A stretch of DNA of 64,000 bases, from the NCBI GenBank assembly GCA_021234155.1, contig JAJEKV010000015.1:2762852-2826851 (forward strand), written 5' to 3'. This document shows, one piece after another, positions 21,362 through 34,016 of this stretch (the first letter of the stretch is position 1; the number at the start of each line of letters is the position of its first letter). This DNA is from Isoetes taiwanensis. Lineage: Eukaryota; Streptophyta; Lycopodiopsida; Isoetales; Isoetaceae. Both the position numbers and the translations under genes were made by a program. Under the pieces are notes generated by a model. The model worked only from the letters and a program-made list of their open reading frames with translations, ran no database searches and was not told the origin of the DNA.

Positions 21362-23631
21362 CAAGTTCGTGAGGCCGCCATTGAATGTAAATCGCCAAGT
21401 TCTTCGCTTTTGATTTGATCTCTCGAATTGGATCTAGCAAAGATGAAGAGCTAGCTCGTGGCTTTTCTCATCAACCACATCATAAGGACTAAAGTCGCTT
21501 TTTTCTAGCCTATAATCGAATCATTAGCAAAAACACCATATTAGGAAAAAGAATACAAGGCTCACCACGTTGCAATGCTGACAAACCTAAGTTGAGGAAC
21601 CAAAGGAATATCCCGATACCCAAGCTCCTAATTGACATACTTATACCCCAAACCGCTTCCATGTTTAAGTCGACATAGTAGATATGAACAAGAATGAGTA
21701 TTCATCGCACCGCGGGTTTCCCAAAGAAATGCCCAAGATACCGTTTTCATCAACAATGTAGAAGTATAACTCGGGATATTCACACCCTAATATTATATTT
21801 CCGCATTTCAAGCAGATGAATTGAATCTTTTGTTTGCGTAGATCACTATTTTTGCTTTAAGACCGTAAAACCCCAAAGTAATGGCTATAATTTGGTCGTG
21901 ATGCTCATTAGTGGCTATATTAGTGGCACACCAAGCCCAATCATCAGCACATCAAGCAAATAGAAACTAAATTGGTGAAGTGGCTAAGCAATCGAGAACT
22001 CGAGACAGACTTATGCTCAGATGGGAATCCAAATCGATGGGCTTCTATACCATTGGTTGAGGGTTGAATAGAACTCATTTTTTCTTCATCACCAAGGAGT
22101 ATCCCCCTCTCCAAATTTGTCTATTTTGCTTCTCCAGACCGAACTTGCTTGCAAAGGTGGGGCCGCCCATATATTTGAAAACAATATATGATACCACTTT
22201 GAAAGGTAGATATGAGATAACACATAATTCCAGGATAATGTGGTGGTCCAGAGAGTCGTAAAAAAAATACAAAGAATAAAATTCTACTTGTTTCTTGAAA
22301 CTCGAGCCAACGCCATATTTGAGGAGTCTACGATGGAGCCCTCGATCGCTTTGATGTCGGGCCTTCACCTGAGTTAACAAAAGTAAATGGAGGTCCGACA
22401 TGGGATAAATTTTGCCGATGAATCATGAAGTTGTTAACTAGATGTTAAAACTTAACATAATAAAAAATCAATGTGAAAGGGGGTTAAATGCCTAATTTAA
22501 AATTTGTTAAAAGTTAACCCCTTCAATCTAACAAATTTTCTTAACAAAACACGGTAAGTTACTAGTTAACTTAATTTTTCTTAACTTAACAAAATTAACC
22601 CCATGGTGTGTAGGTATTTAACTCCCTCGCGATAAAAATGAGGCATCCGATTCTTTAGAAGGCCTTGGACCCAAATTTGAATAGAAATCGCATAGTTATT
22701 CAATTCATCTCAAAATTTCACAAGAGTATTCAACATTCATAGGTAAGATATTGTCATTTTGGTTTCTATCTCAGATATTTTTCTTCAATCTTTTTTCTTT
22801 TGCCTTCAAATCAATTTCCTCGCTCTTTCTTACTTTGCCATATCTGTTGCTTTTTTCTTTTGTTTGATCCATTTTTGTTGTAGATTTTTCGAGATGGACC
22901 CTTCGTGCCCGTAAGAGGATCAAGAAGCCGATTCAAGCCACCGCTTTTGCAAAGATTATAATCGAGTAAACCTACCAATCCATAACCCACTTTTGTGCTT
23001 CCGATAATAACTCCAGATCCATGCTATGACTAACAGAAGCTTAGTATAATTACTCCTTTCTCTCGCTAAATGCTTCCGGAAAGAATCAAAAAATAAAAAA
23101 ATTGTCTATTAGCCACACCTTTTTTGAAATGGCTCTAGCATCTTTGAAGATTTCAAAGATATTGTAAGCCCAAATATTTCGACTCATTAATGCTAAGAAG
23201 CTCATTGCCTTTTGCCGTGCCAATGACACCATAATTTGCAATTTTTCTTGTGCCTCTGCGGCTATTTGTGGAACTTCTATTAGTACTAATTTGCTATTGC
23301 TGCTAGCTTAACTATTTGGTTATCTTCAACCCAAACTAGAAAATTTAGTTTTACCGAGGCAGAAATCTCTTGTGAATGGGCCAAGGGAAGAACAAGAGAG
23401 ATGTAAAGATACTTTCAATTTCCTTAGCGAGTATCATCGGGATATTTATCTCAAGGCCAATGGGGATATTATATGTAGCATTTCAGCTCATATTTGTATT
23501 GTTCTGTCTAGATAATTTTAAGTCTTATATTATATTAATATTATTTTGTGAATTATATTATATTGTTCTATCTTATTATTTCCAAAACCAACTTTTTGAA
23601 CATAATTTTTAATACATTAAATGCACCCCCA
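21362..23631. other. Spacer, no recognised gene
   Basis: AT-rich. At 22440-22620 there are many GTTAA/TTAAC words, including GGGGGTTAAATG opposite AAAAGTTAACCCC, giving an imperfect inverted repeat. Around 23100-23300 a minus-strand frame is partly readable, corresponding to 44020-44388 in copy 2 (ISINESEILGLQYLEIF-like). No family is recognised. Confidence 0.35.
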
Positions 23632-23770
23632 GATAGGTTTATTATAGGTTTAAATGCATAAGTTTGCTATAGATTTAATGCATTCTAATGTTTCATAGGT
23701 TTAATGGTTAGATTTTAAACGCATAGCTTCCATGGCTTTAATGCATAGGTTTTACATAGGTTTAGGTTCT
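23632..23770. repeat. Degenerate TTTAATGCATAGG minisatellite, copy 1
   Basis: The words TAGGTTTA, TTTAATGCAT and TTACATAGG recur every 13 to 30 bases. It corresponds to 44748-44885 in copy 2. Confidence 0.6.
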
Positions 23771-23889
23771 ATGACCATTTTAGAAAGATACCTCCCAAAA
23801 TAAACTTTGGCCCCTCGTAACCGATTTTCAATTGGAAGTTATCTTGTCCACCCAAAACTATTTTCTAAATTTTAGTTGCCTTCCCACCC

Positions 23890-24050
23890 ATGAATCTGTT
23901 TGGCATCTTTGTTTCCTCGTGACAAGTATGTTCTTTATTTCCGCCCAGCGTGAAACTCAGCCCCATCCGACGACAAAAAGTGTGGTTTCAAATTAGTTAT
24001 GGCTATAATGTGGAATATTCTGGCATGGGGTTTGCTCTTTCTTTCCTAGG
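23890..24050 (+). pseudogene. nad1: nad1 mitochondrial-origin fragment, copy 1 (damaged)
   Basis: Equivalent of 45010-45180. The GYNVEYSGMGFAL block is readable, while the ETNRAP...DLP...EAEL part is disrupted at exactly the CAG- and CTG-containing codons that are intact in copy 2. Not expected to be expressed. Confidence 0.65.
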
Positions 24051-27000
24051 CCTTGCACCTGTGATTTCACCGAATTGCCTTCGGACTCTCTTTCGACTCT
24101 CGAGAGAAAAGCCCTTAAACCAAGATTTCTGCGCTTGCCTTTCTCGCATTCGCAGTCGTAGAAAGGTTCCCCAAACCAGCCTTTTCAATTTCGTGAATTG
24201 AGGAAAGGGCCTCTACATTTCAAACATGGCCTTTAGAACCGTTATTATCTTAAATTTGTCCTATCTATGGCATCACTTGACTAAATTTTGATTCTCAGCC
24301 TTTTGCGCCTTTATTCCAAATCCGATATTACATAATTTTAGAGTCATGGTGACCCCTTTCTAACAAGAAAGTAGGTAACGAAGAGGGTGGTGATACATTG
24401 GCCGACACCACAAAGCATGTGTATGAAATGGGTGTAATCATGTGACAGTAATGATCATGGTTCCTCCCCACTATAAAATAATAAACTTGTAATGATATTT
24501 ATGAATAAATCAATGAATACTAAAATTTTATATGAAGAAAGCAAACTATTTCATTTGGTTTTAAATGTGCTTTTGTAGCTCGACTTGTCATTCTAGGAAA
24601 TGGAGGGCCATTTATATTCCTTAGTTTTATTCGCACAAGAAATAAATGTTCTCTTTTCTAGCCAATAATGTGGATCAACTGGGGCCCTACACCTCCTTTG
24701 GATTGGTAAAACAATAGTGGTTCCAAAAGAGTAACCGCATGTGACCCACCTTAATTAAATGCTACTTGTATATTTAGCCAAGCTAAAACTTAACCTATAT
24801 TTATCTCTTTGCCTTTATGTCAATTTTGCTACTTTTACTGAATTAATTACTTAGTGTCTTTGACAAACAATCGATTATGGAGTGAATCAAGTTGTTGCTT
24901 TCAAACCTTGATTTTACTGGGTAAGTCTGTTTTATACCCATAAAGCAAACTACATACATCGCATATTTTAAAACAAATCAACAATTTTAGTTTTGTCTTC
25001 TTCCCCATCCTCCGACCAGGTCTTCATATCCCTCGGGCCACTTCTTCTTCTCTTATGGAAGATGCCAAATCCAAGTGATTTTATGGATGCCGACTCCTCA
25101 GCTTCCTGCAGGAACTCCCTGCGTTGAGGGCTTGGTCACCGCGCACGAAGAATTGACAGGGTCCTCGAACTGTTACAGAGTCTCTTCATCTCTACTTGAG
25201 TCGCTTTAGCACTTTTAGATGAAACTTGCTGTTTTTATTCGGCTTCATGATATGCGTAGAATTTTTATAGAATTTGCCTTTAGTTAATATGGTAGAAGGC
25301 CTGAGGATAACCGGAAGCTCTAGAAGAAAATCTTGAAACACCATGTGAATGTATTATAACCATCATGCTATTTAATTAAAGTACTTTCTGAATCACGAAT
25401 TATCTCTCAAAATTTTGCTCTTTCTTTGGGCTAATTGTTAATAGCTTTCCATGTCATTTTTCTTGTTTTCCTATTGAGAAATTTCTTGTTCAATTTGTAA
25501 AATGGAGCTTGTGAACAACTTTGTTTCAAAAATTACTAGAAGGTTTCGCTTTGATTTGAAAAATTAGCTTGTTCTAACAACTAGATCTCAACTTGCTAAC
25601 CACATTCTAAGGTGGAATGTACCCTTCCACTTTTGAGGTTCATATTTGGATTTAATTCTTATTGTAATTTTACAAGGCTGGTTAGCTACTTAGGGTAATG
25701 GAATGCTTAATCTGGTCAACAAAGATCATTGCTCGATGCTATTGTGGCAGGTGCTCTTTGTGTTACAGGTTATGACAACCCATCGCATATAATGTAAGGA
25801 TCCATTTAGACGCATTAGGTATGGCTTCCATTTAGTAGAGGGACAAGGAGTATCATTTTGACCCATCCTCTTAGGGCTCCACATCAACCTAAATAATATA
25901 AAAATATATAAGTACCAAAGAATAATAATACAAACAAACCACTTTAAGGGTAGCGATAATCCATCCGAATACATCGTAATACAAAATACATCAATATAAT
26001 GTGATAGATCATCGAGGTTCCCACCTAGGCTCATACCGAGAGAAAGTCAACTAACAAATTGGGGCCTGTATAGAATAATAGATGAGCTATGGCAATGACT
26101 TCATGGCAACAATAGACAAATGGGCGTAGCTGATTACCCATCCACCCCTCCCGCGGTAGCGTTTTGTAGATAAGCCAACTGTGCTCGTCATGATCAGAAT
26201 TTGCTAGAGATGCAATCCTTACGTTATCACCATTGAGACTACTCCAGTTGCATTCCATGGTCCAATGAGGCTACCGATTTCCCCGCCTTGAAGTGTAGTG
26301 ACTCCACAGTAAAATTAGATGATCGTGGGAACACATGTCCTTCCCTCATCAACTTTCCAAAACAGCCAGCCGACATCTATAACTCTTAAGAAACAGTGGC
26401 AAGACCATTGGACCTGTGGAGGTCGCATCCATACTTCCCACCCATAATGGCTGACCGATTATAAATTGGGCCTCGCCATAGATCCCAGACGCGCTCACTG
26501 TGGTCCTCCCCTTCACTTTGCCATTGACCCCATTGTGTGGTGCTCAAATACCTATAGCCTCCATAGCCCCAAGGCTCTATGCACAAGTTGTATATAAGTG
26601 TTCCATGAATGAAAAGGGTCTAAACTATAATCATCATATCCAAATAATGGCTACTAGGTCTCTACCTTCCATCCCAATACACAAGAGGTGCAAACATGAG
26701 GTCAACCAATATCGACATCATCATAACTCGATAAATAACAAGAATAACTAATCCTAACCCTAATCACATGCAACCAAATTTAAGTCTAGGGTTTATAAAA
26801 CACTGCATGCTCTAGAATGACTCCCATTAGAAGTATGACATACCAATCATCTAGAATGCTAAACCCCAGATGAACTGGGCCAAGAATCTACTTGAAAACC
26901 CGCTCTGAAGAACCTCCGTCCCTGCTGTTGTTCTGAGGTCTCATCACTGGAAGCGCTTGGAATAGATGCTTCTCCTCCCGATGCACGTGAAACTCCGCAA

Positions 27001-28311
27001 TGTTATGATGTCGAAGACGATCCTTGAATCAAGTCAGAGGCGAATCGATCGGCTTCTGCGGAGCCAAAGTGGCCTACGCTGGGAGTTTGGCCTTATGTAT
27101 TAAGGTTCGACATGAAAGGCCACTGACCCAATAGGGTGCACCATGGCGTGACCCATAAGGTGAAGGCATGGAAATGGGTTCCTCAGAAGGTTGGGGCTAC
27201 TTATATAAATAACTTAGCCATGCCCATGTGGTGCATAAGGTGTTACCATAATGTAGAATTGTATGGAAGATGGCCATGATATATGTATTTTATACTATAT
27301 ATCCTAGGGAAACGTCATACCCATAATTCATAAGTATGCAAAATATAGAATGCAAAAAGTAATGCAATATTCATACACAATTTATGTTGGCCATCAACTA
27401 AGTCATAGGATTCACACACAGAAGCAACATAAATAGGGTTCATGTTACAAACCAAAGCATAGCCAACAAAACAAAACCAAAACATCTAGTAAACTACACC
27501 AAACTGAAGAATTTCAATTTAGGCTCACCCCAAAGCTCACCACCCAACCCAAGCTCGCAGTGCCAAGGATCCTACACCCAAACTTAGAAGAATTTCAAAT
27601 CTAGGCCTTCAGCCTAAAGCTCACCACCCAACAATGCAGTGCTAAAGGATCACCAACATATGCACCATTTAGGCTAAGGAACAAGAAGGATTTTGATAAT
27701 CAACCCTTTAGAGAATTCTCTAGAAACAAGCACAAAATTCATGGAGACTAGAAGAAGGCTTGTATGGATCAAGAGACTCGATAAGGAGGTTGAAGCAGAA
27801 GGCAGGATATGAAGGAGTTTAAGGAGAAGGATCTCCATCCAATAAGTGCACCTCTCTTCCCCTTATATAGGATCAAGCGGCTTTTCCAAAGGTAAAGGTC
27901 GTAGACCTTTTGTAGTCTCAACCTTTTCAAGGTTCCATAAATATCTCAAAGGTTCACGCCCAAGTTAAAACAATTAACTTTACACACAATAAAGGCAGCT
28001 TGACCATGAAATAGCTTTCGGTTTATGCATAACTAGTGAAGGTGCCCGCTGATGGACAGATTGAGACAGACTGGCATGGTTTTCACCATGACCACCCTAA
28101 AATCAGACTTCGCAGAAATAACTGTTGATTTGTTAGAGATGATATAGACCTTATAATGATATAGTAAAACCGTCCAAGATTGTCGTGGGCTAAGCTTAGA
28201 GATATATCACAATAAGCTTACCAAATTTAACCCCATCTGTTATATCTTGTTTTATTTTGTAGCCAAAGGTATTCTACTGCACAGTAGAGGAGGAGGAGGA
28301 ATTACCTAGGT
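24051..28311. other. Spacer, copy 1
   Basis: Contains a damaged version of the CTCGAC-type hairpin repeats (24080-24180), a roughly two-unit 82-bp tandem repeat (27500-27655) and a copy-specific segment at about 28047-28150. No gene recognised. Minus-strand frames at 25726-26258 and 26386-26586 have no known relatives. Confidence 0.35.
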
Positions 28312-29400
28312 TGCCATTAGATTGCTTTTTGCTATTGGAACAACAATTGTCCTCATAGAGTTGTCATTATTCTACCATTGTAGCTACCAAATGTAGGCAA
28401 GTTTACTTTTTCCTGACAATTTCAACACCCAATGTTGTTATTATGCATTATCCAAACTAAAAAATGCTTCACACCGGGCGTAGTTGATGAAATTCGTGTT
28501 ACTTTAATGTATTTTATCTATTTTGCAGATGCGTATATAAGTTGTTTTACAATATAACACGTCAGAGCTGTGCTTGCTCAATTAGTATTTCAACCATTTT
28601 TTTTTCGCTTTTATAAATCCCACATATTGTCCAACTTTTGATGAAATTGCATCATTTTGGCTCTATTTCGGCATTGCTTAGAGGATTGCATTATAAAGCA
28701 TTCGTGACGCAATACATGATTAGAGGCTAGATTTTAAAACTTTGAAATTTAGGTATAACCAACTGAAAACACTATGAAGAGTTTATGTAACCAAGTGAAG
28801 TTTGTCATGAATCGCCTATACATGAACAACATAAGAACGAAATAGTGCAATAATATAGGTTTATGATTGGTCATTAGATTGCTTATCGCCAGAATAGCAA
28901 ATGTTCACATAGAATTATCATTATTCTTCCATTGTATCATTCTTTATCCAACTAAGAAATGGTTATAAACTAACATGCCATCGTATCATTAATTACCCAA
29001 CTAAGAAAATGGTTTGAAACTAACATGCATGCACTGTGGATTGGTGAAACTCGTATTCTTACTTTTAGTTCTTCCATTTTCAGGTACACATATAAGTAGT
29101 TTACAATTTCCATGTTTTAGCAAGTTTGTTTATTAGTGATTCAACTATAAGTAATTTTTATGCTTGATGTAATTCCACATTTTATCCAAAATTTGATGAA
29201 ATCAATCATTTGTGGCTCCATTTTTGTGGCATTAAACCAAAGACAAAATTATAAAGAGGCAGCAAGTGTTAGATTCGGCATAGCTACATCTTTTACCACT
29301 TTGTGTAACCAAATCTAAAACATCCGTAGTAAGTTTGTTGCAAGCGTTTGCACTCCAGATGAACAACATAAGAATGAAAATGGATTGTGTTAGATTTGCT
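28312..29400. repeat. Diverged ~0.55 kb tandem duplication, copy 1
   Basis: The first unit (28312-28850) and second unit (28858-29400) share CATTAGATTGCTT, CATAGANTTNTCATTATTCT, GATGAAATTGCATCATTT-like and TATAAAGCAT blocks in the same order. The corresponding pair in copy 2 is at 49672-50760. It is clearly older than the 21-kb duplication. Confidence 0.6.
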
Positions 29401-29469
29401 CCTTACCTGTCCTTCCAAGTGAAGGGCACTTCAAAATGATCAAAGTTGGACACCTTGTATTGACAAAGT

Positions 29470-29981
29470 TGTAACATGAGGATATGATATGATATGGATA
29501 AGGATTATCATGCCCTCGCTGGACCCAAAGGATCAAGAAGCAAAGAAAATACAATGATTAGCATCATGTTTGTGCTATATTCAGTAATAAATCTCTTGAG
29601 ATTCTACCGATTTTTCATATATAACATCCCAATATTCTTGAATCCAATGATAACAAAAATGAAAAATTGGCGTCGACGACGTTCTATCAGATTGATATGC
29701 CGAACAATTCAGAAAAACGGTTCTTCTTTATCTTCCACTACTTAATCCATAAATGTCACATATTGCTCTCTTTCTCGTTTTGCTTCGCCAAATACTGCTT
29801 CTCTACTTTCAACTAGTGTGAACCAAATTCTATAGCTTGCAATTGGTCCTTTCTAACCGCTTTTTAGAAATAGAGGCATTCAAGTAACTTACCGCATAAA
29901 CGAAAAGTAAGGGGTTTTGGCCTTTTGATAAAAGGTCATTCTTGAACCATGCTTCTCCAATAATTGCTTGACAAAGTTCTC
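29470..29981 (-). mobile_element. LINE B 3' end, truncated by the duplication junction
   Basis: Matches 50830-51337: the ATATG-type tail, the zinc-finger coding end and part of the ORF2 C-terminal region on the minus strand. It stops abruptly at 29981, where copy 2 of the 21-kb segment begins. The rest of LINE B is present only once, at 51338-54790. Confidence 0.85.
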
Positions 29982-30959
29982 ATTGCCATATTAGCTTAAG
30001 GGTAGAACCTTACCACACCAAAGGATGTCATGAGCTTGCTTAACATGGTGTGAGCTCCAAGCCCGTAGTCTACCTCAGAGGATCTAATAGAAAGGAGAGG
30101 TAGTTGTGGTATAATTGTAACTCCTTTATTTGCAATTCTAACAGTTTCAGATAAATGTGTATTAGCTTTGTTCAAATTTTGGCTACTGCGGTTCTTGTTC
30201 GTATTCATCTTCATACTTTGTCAAGGCACAATTTCACCTCGATTACAACTATGTTGATAATTTGCAGTTCAGGGTGATTAGAATTAAAATGCTGTCTTCA
30301 TTCTTCCAATACTATTGTAAAGCGATACGTTTTACTGTATCAGATTATGAATATTCAACATATTGATGCAAAGATCTAAAAATGGCAATTATAAAATGTC
30401 GAATAAAGTGTTTTCTTTATCTATAGGCTCACTTTGGACTAAAATATGTTATCACATAACCATTACGTCAAAGATATTTATTCCATACATCATGTGCCAA
30501 TGAAGCATGTTATTACAACTTCAACAAAAAAAATGCCTCGATGGCGACCCTTGTTGTCAGCCGTGTTGTGGATATCCCCAAGTGTCAGCCACATTTGATG
30601 CATATATAGAATATTCATTTTTTTTTTACTAGCCCCCTTTCATTTTGTTTTTATTGCCCTAAGCTGGGATGTCGATAATATAGAGAAAAGCTGTAGCATT
30701 ATTTGGATCCCATTGTATCGATCTCCATCATGACAATGTCAACATCAAATCTCTGGGAACCAAGCATGATAGTATTATAATAGATGTCATCCTTTTCTTC
30801 CGTTGCTAGCTTGCATGTAACTATTTAGCTCATCTCCTTCACATAACAAAATCCAAGCATGTAAACCATGTCGTTAGCATGTAATGTAAAATTGCACCAT
30901 AGATGCATTTCCTCTCACAAAACTAGTTGGCTACCTTCAAACTTGCTTTCTTCTCCACT

Positions 30960-31469
30960 AGACTTCTTGAGTTCTTTCAACTATTTGGTAGTAGTATCCG
31001 GGGTTCATCGGGGATGCCCTCTCTCCCCCAACATTGTTTGGGCTTTTACATTGATCAATTGAAGAAACTGGCGATAATGGGGCAACCTTGAGCTCATCTT
31101 CTCCACCGGATCATCTGCGGTTGTATATGCTTGATGATGTGGGCCTCTAGCTTACACCCGACCCGGCGGACAATACAGCGACATCTCGATGCCACGGACA
31201 CGATGCCAAGCAAGCGATATGTCGCGTCAACTGGCCAAAGACTAAGGTAGTTCTCGCATCATCCTCCGCGTCGGTAGGATCCCCACCTTCGATTCTGAGA
31301 GGCGAGAATGTGGAAGTGGCATCCCACATACAAATATTTGGAATTCGAGGTTTCCTTCTACTATGCGGGACATATCCATCACATTTCACAGTGGCCGGTG
31401 GGCTAGAAGGCACTATATGCAATGCAAAACAATAGTCATAGAGTGGAGTTGTATGATTGGGCCCATCGG
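30960..31469 (+). pseudogene. LINE A reverse transcriptase fragment, copy 2
   Basis: Counterpart of 9985-10496. GVHRGCPLSPN and a damaged YADD region are present, but the frame is broken many times, mostly where copy 1 has CAG or CTG. Confidence 0.8.
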
Positions 31470-33157
31470 CATTAACAACCAACACATAACTACCATTGAC
31501 ATTAATTAACACAACCATTGGGTCCAACACATTTAAATTAAAATCCCCCCTTAACCCCCCCTTTGGTTTGGGTGCATATTCACACGGGGGTGACTCAGGG
31601 CAACGAGTTGTTGGATAGGCATATTCACCTCTTATTCCTTAATCTACACCGTGCGTAAAGTTCCTCGTTTGTGGGGTATACAAGTACAAAATTTGCTATC
31701 TTTGTATAACAAGATTACTTAAAAATACTATAAGATTTCAAAAGCGGAATACTATATGGTGTTGATTTTATGCGTGCAAAATACAATTATGAGGGGCTCA
31801 TTTGCCCTCGTCACCTTGTGTGAATATGCACCCAAACCAAAGGGGTTTAAGGGATTTTTTAATTTAAATGTGTTGGACCCAATGGTTGTGTTAATTCAAT
31901 CAATAATGTTATATGTTGATTATTGAAAATATCAATGGTTATTATGTGTTGGTTGTTATGTGTTGGGGGATTTAATTTTTACATGGTGGATGTTAAATGG
32001 TTTGTGTTGCAAAAAAAAAAAATTCCAAAATACTTGCTAGGGTCTAATCTAGCAAATACTATACTTCAAGAACTAAACCTAGTTAGAAATTGAGAATTTA
32101 TACGTCTGGTTTTAAGCAGGCCATGCCCTTCACGGCACACACATATGGTGATTCAGAGTCAAAACAAAACCTACGTTTGGCCCCTTCGGGGCCTTAGGGA
32201 CGTCAACCCCCCCCCCCAAGGTGTGAAAAAAATTTTAGAATTCAAACAAGAAAAAAACTAGAATTCATTTGAGGCTTTCATCACCTGTAGCTTTTGAATT
32301 TGATCACAATAAAACAAATAGAACATAAGTAAAAGTTACCATAAAGATAGAGCAAATTGATCCCATTATTAGAAAGTCATAAAGTTTGCAACACCCATAC
32401 ACAAACATTTTTTCAACTGAAATTTAACGGCGACCTTTGGCCTCCATGGATTCTTGTGGTGAGAAACCAAAGTGGGAAACTTTTTCGCTTGTTAGCACAA
32501 GGATCTAGAAGCCTTGAAATTTGCTTAATAAGCGCCTCAAAATCTAAAATGCATGGTAATTTTTGCAAGTTTCATTGAAGGAATGAGCCATAAAACAATA
32601 TCAATAGCGCAATCTGTATTAATGTCGAAATTTGGTAGGATGTGAAAGCCTACCAAACCCGGCCGAAAAAATTGCTGTTTTAGCATAGATAACCCAACAA
32701 AACATATCCATGTCATACACTATCAAAAGATCTGGGGAGAGAGCTTTCCAACGCAATAAAAATCATCTCAAAGCGAGCTCACGGATCAAAAGTTATGATA
32801 AGAAATGTGTTCTTGCGTGACTGCACTACATGCGCCCTTCAAGCCCTTCATATGCCCATTATGCACCACACACAAAAAAGGGGCTTTTGTTGTGAGCCAT
32901 TGGTTGTTGACCAGGGCTAAAATCAATGGCCCTTCATGTGCCCATTATGCACCACACACACACAAAAGAGGGCTTTTGTTGTGAGCCATTGGTTGTTAAT
33001 CATTGAAAAAAAAAAAGGCTAAAATCAATGGCTCAAAAATGGTGCACTCTAGATGTGCGCATTAGTACATCCATTTGAATACATCCGCGAAATCATAGGA
33101 AAACCTTAGTGAAAAGCGTACAAAAACACAAAGAAAACCCCTGTTATGCTACATATT
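31470..33157. mobile_element. Foldback-type element E2, copy 2
   Basis: Same left arm start (CATTAACAACC), loop, GC hairpin with TTC loop (near 32178) and right terminus GCTACATATT as copy 1. It carries an extra ~70-bp internal duplication around 32930-33000 (CCATTATGCACCACACAC repeated, with GAGCCATTGGTTGTT). Confidence 0.65.
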
Positions 33158-33162
33158 CACAC

Positions 33163-34016
33163 ACATTTTAAAGTCTTAGTGGGCTGTCCTTTTATATGGG
33201 GTTGAAGTATGGGGCCATTAGTATCCCTCGCTACTTGGAATGACTTGGGCGGGTCGAGAAAGCCTTCACCGATGCGAGCACTAGGGTGTGAAGTCCCGCA
33301 GACCCATATCAAATTCTCTTTACTTGAGGAGGCGGGATTTTTTGCCTCTTGGGGCGGTGACCCTTGATTGCCACATTGTCTATTTTCAAAAGGTGGTCAA
33401 TATGGGCGATGCTCGTCTCTCTAACCTAGCTTATATCATGGCAATGGGGCCTTGGCCTCAAAGCGTCTTTGGAGGAAAAAAGAGCTCAATGGTTGGCTAG
33501 ATGGAATATGCGAGAACGCGGTGCATACATGTGCAAATAAAAGGAATGCGCCATAGCTTGGCGGTACCTCGGCAGCTTGCTTGCTCGGCAAGCTTTGGGA
33601 CGCCGGTGCCCTTGAGCAGTCAAAACGGCACACTACCGGCGCCACATAAATCTCACATTGGAGCGAGGCCCGCAATGCTACTGCGTACCTACTTGCCCCA
33701 TGAAAAGCGGAGACTCATTGCCTCCATTATACGAAGCACACCATCTTGAATTGAGATGGGCAAATGGATTGGTGAGCCGCCCGGGGCCGAGGCCTCATCA
33801 ATCTTTGTCAAATGGGAAGTCATTGAGGATGAATCTCATACCCTTCAAAGTTGCCCGACATATGATCAAATCCGGACAGCTATCTTTGAGTTGGTCGAGG
33901 CCTAGCCGGCCGCTACATGTGACATTGAGCATGGCTTCCGAATGCGGGTCTTTGGGATCATACCTTCAGGAGGTTATGGACATGCAAGATCAGCTACGTC
34001 CTCGGGCACACACTTG
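33163..34016 (+). pseudogene. LINE A ORF2 C-terminal part, copy 2
   Basis: Homologous to 12107-12959 but broken into short frames. Nearly all differences fall at positions that read CAG or CTG in copy 1. The zinc-finger block is unreadable. Confidence 0.8.

Larger units (their letters stand above)
9002..29981. repeat. 21-kb tandem duplication, copy 1
   Basis: Co-linear with 29982-51337 over the whole length. The left edge is A9002, three bases inside the GCTACATATT terminus of E1. The right edge is the TTCTC at 29977-29981 inside LINE B. Copy 1 is cleaner from about 9 to 18 kb. Copy 2 is cleaner in most of the last third, judging by intact reading frames and hairpins. Confidence 0.9.
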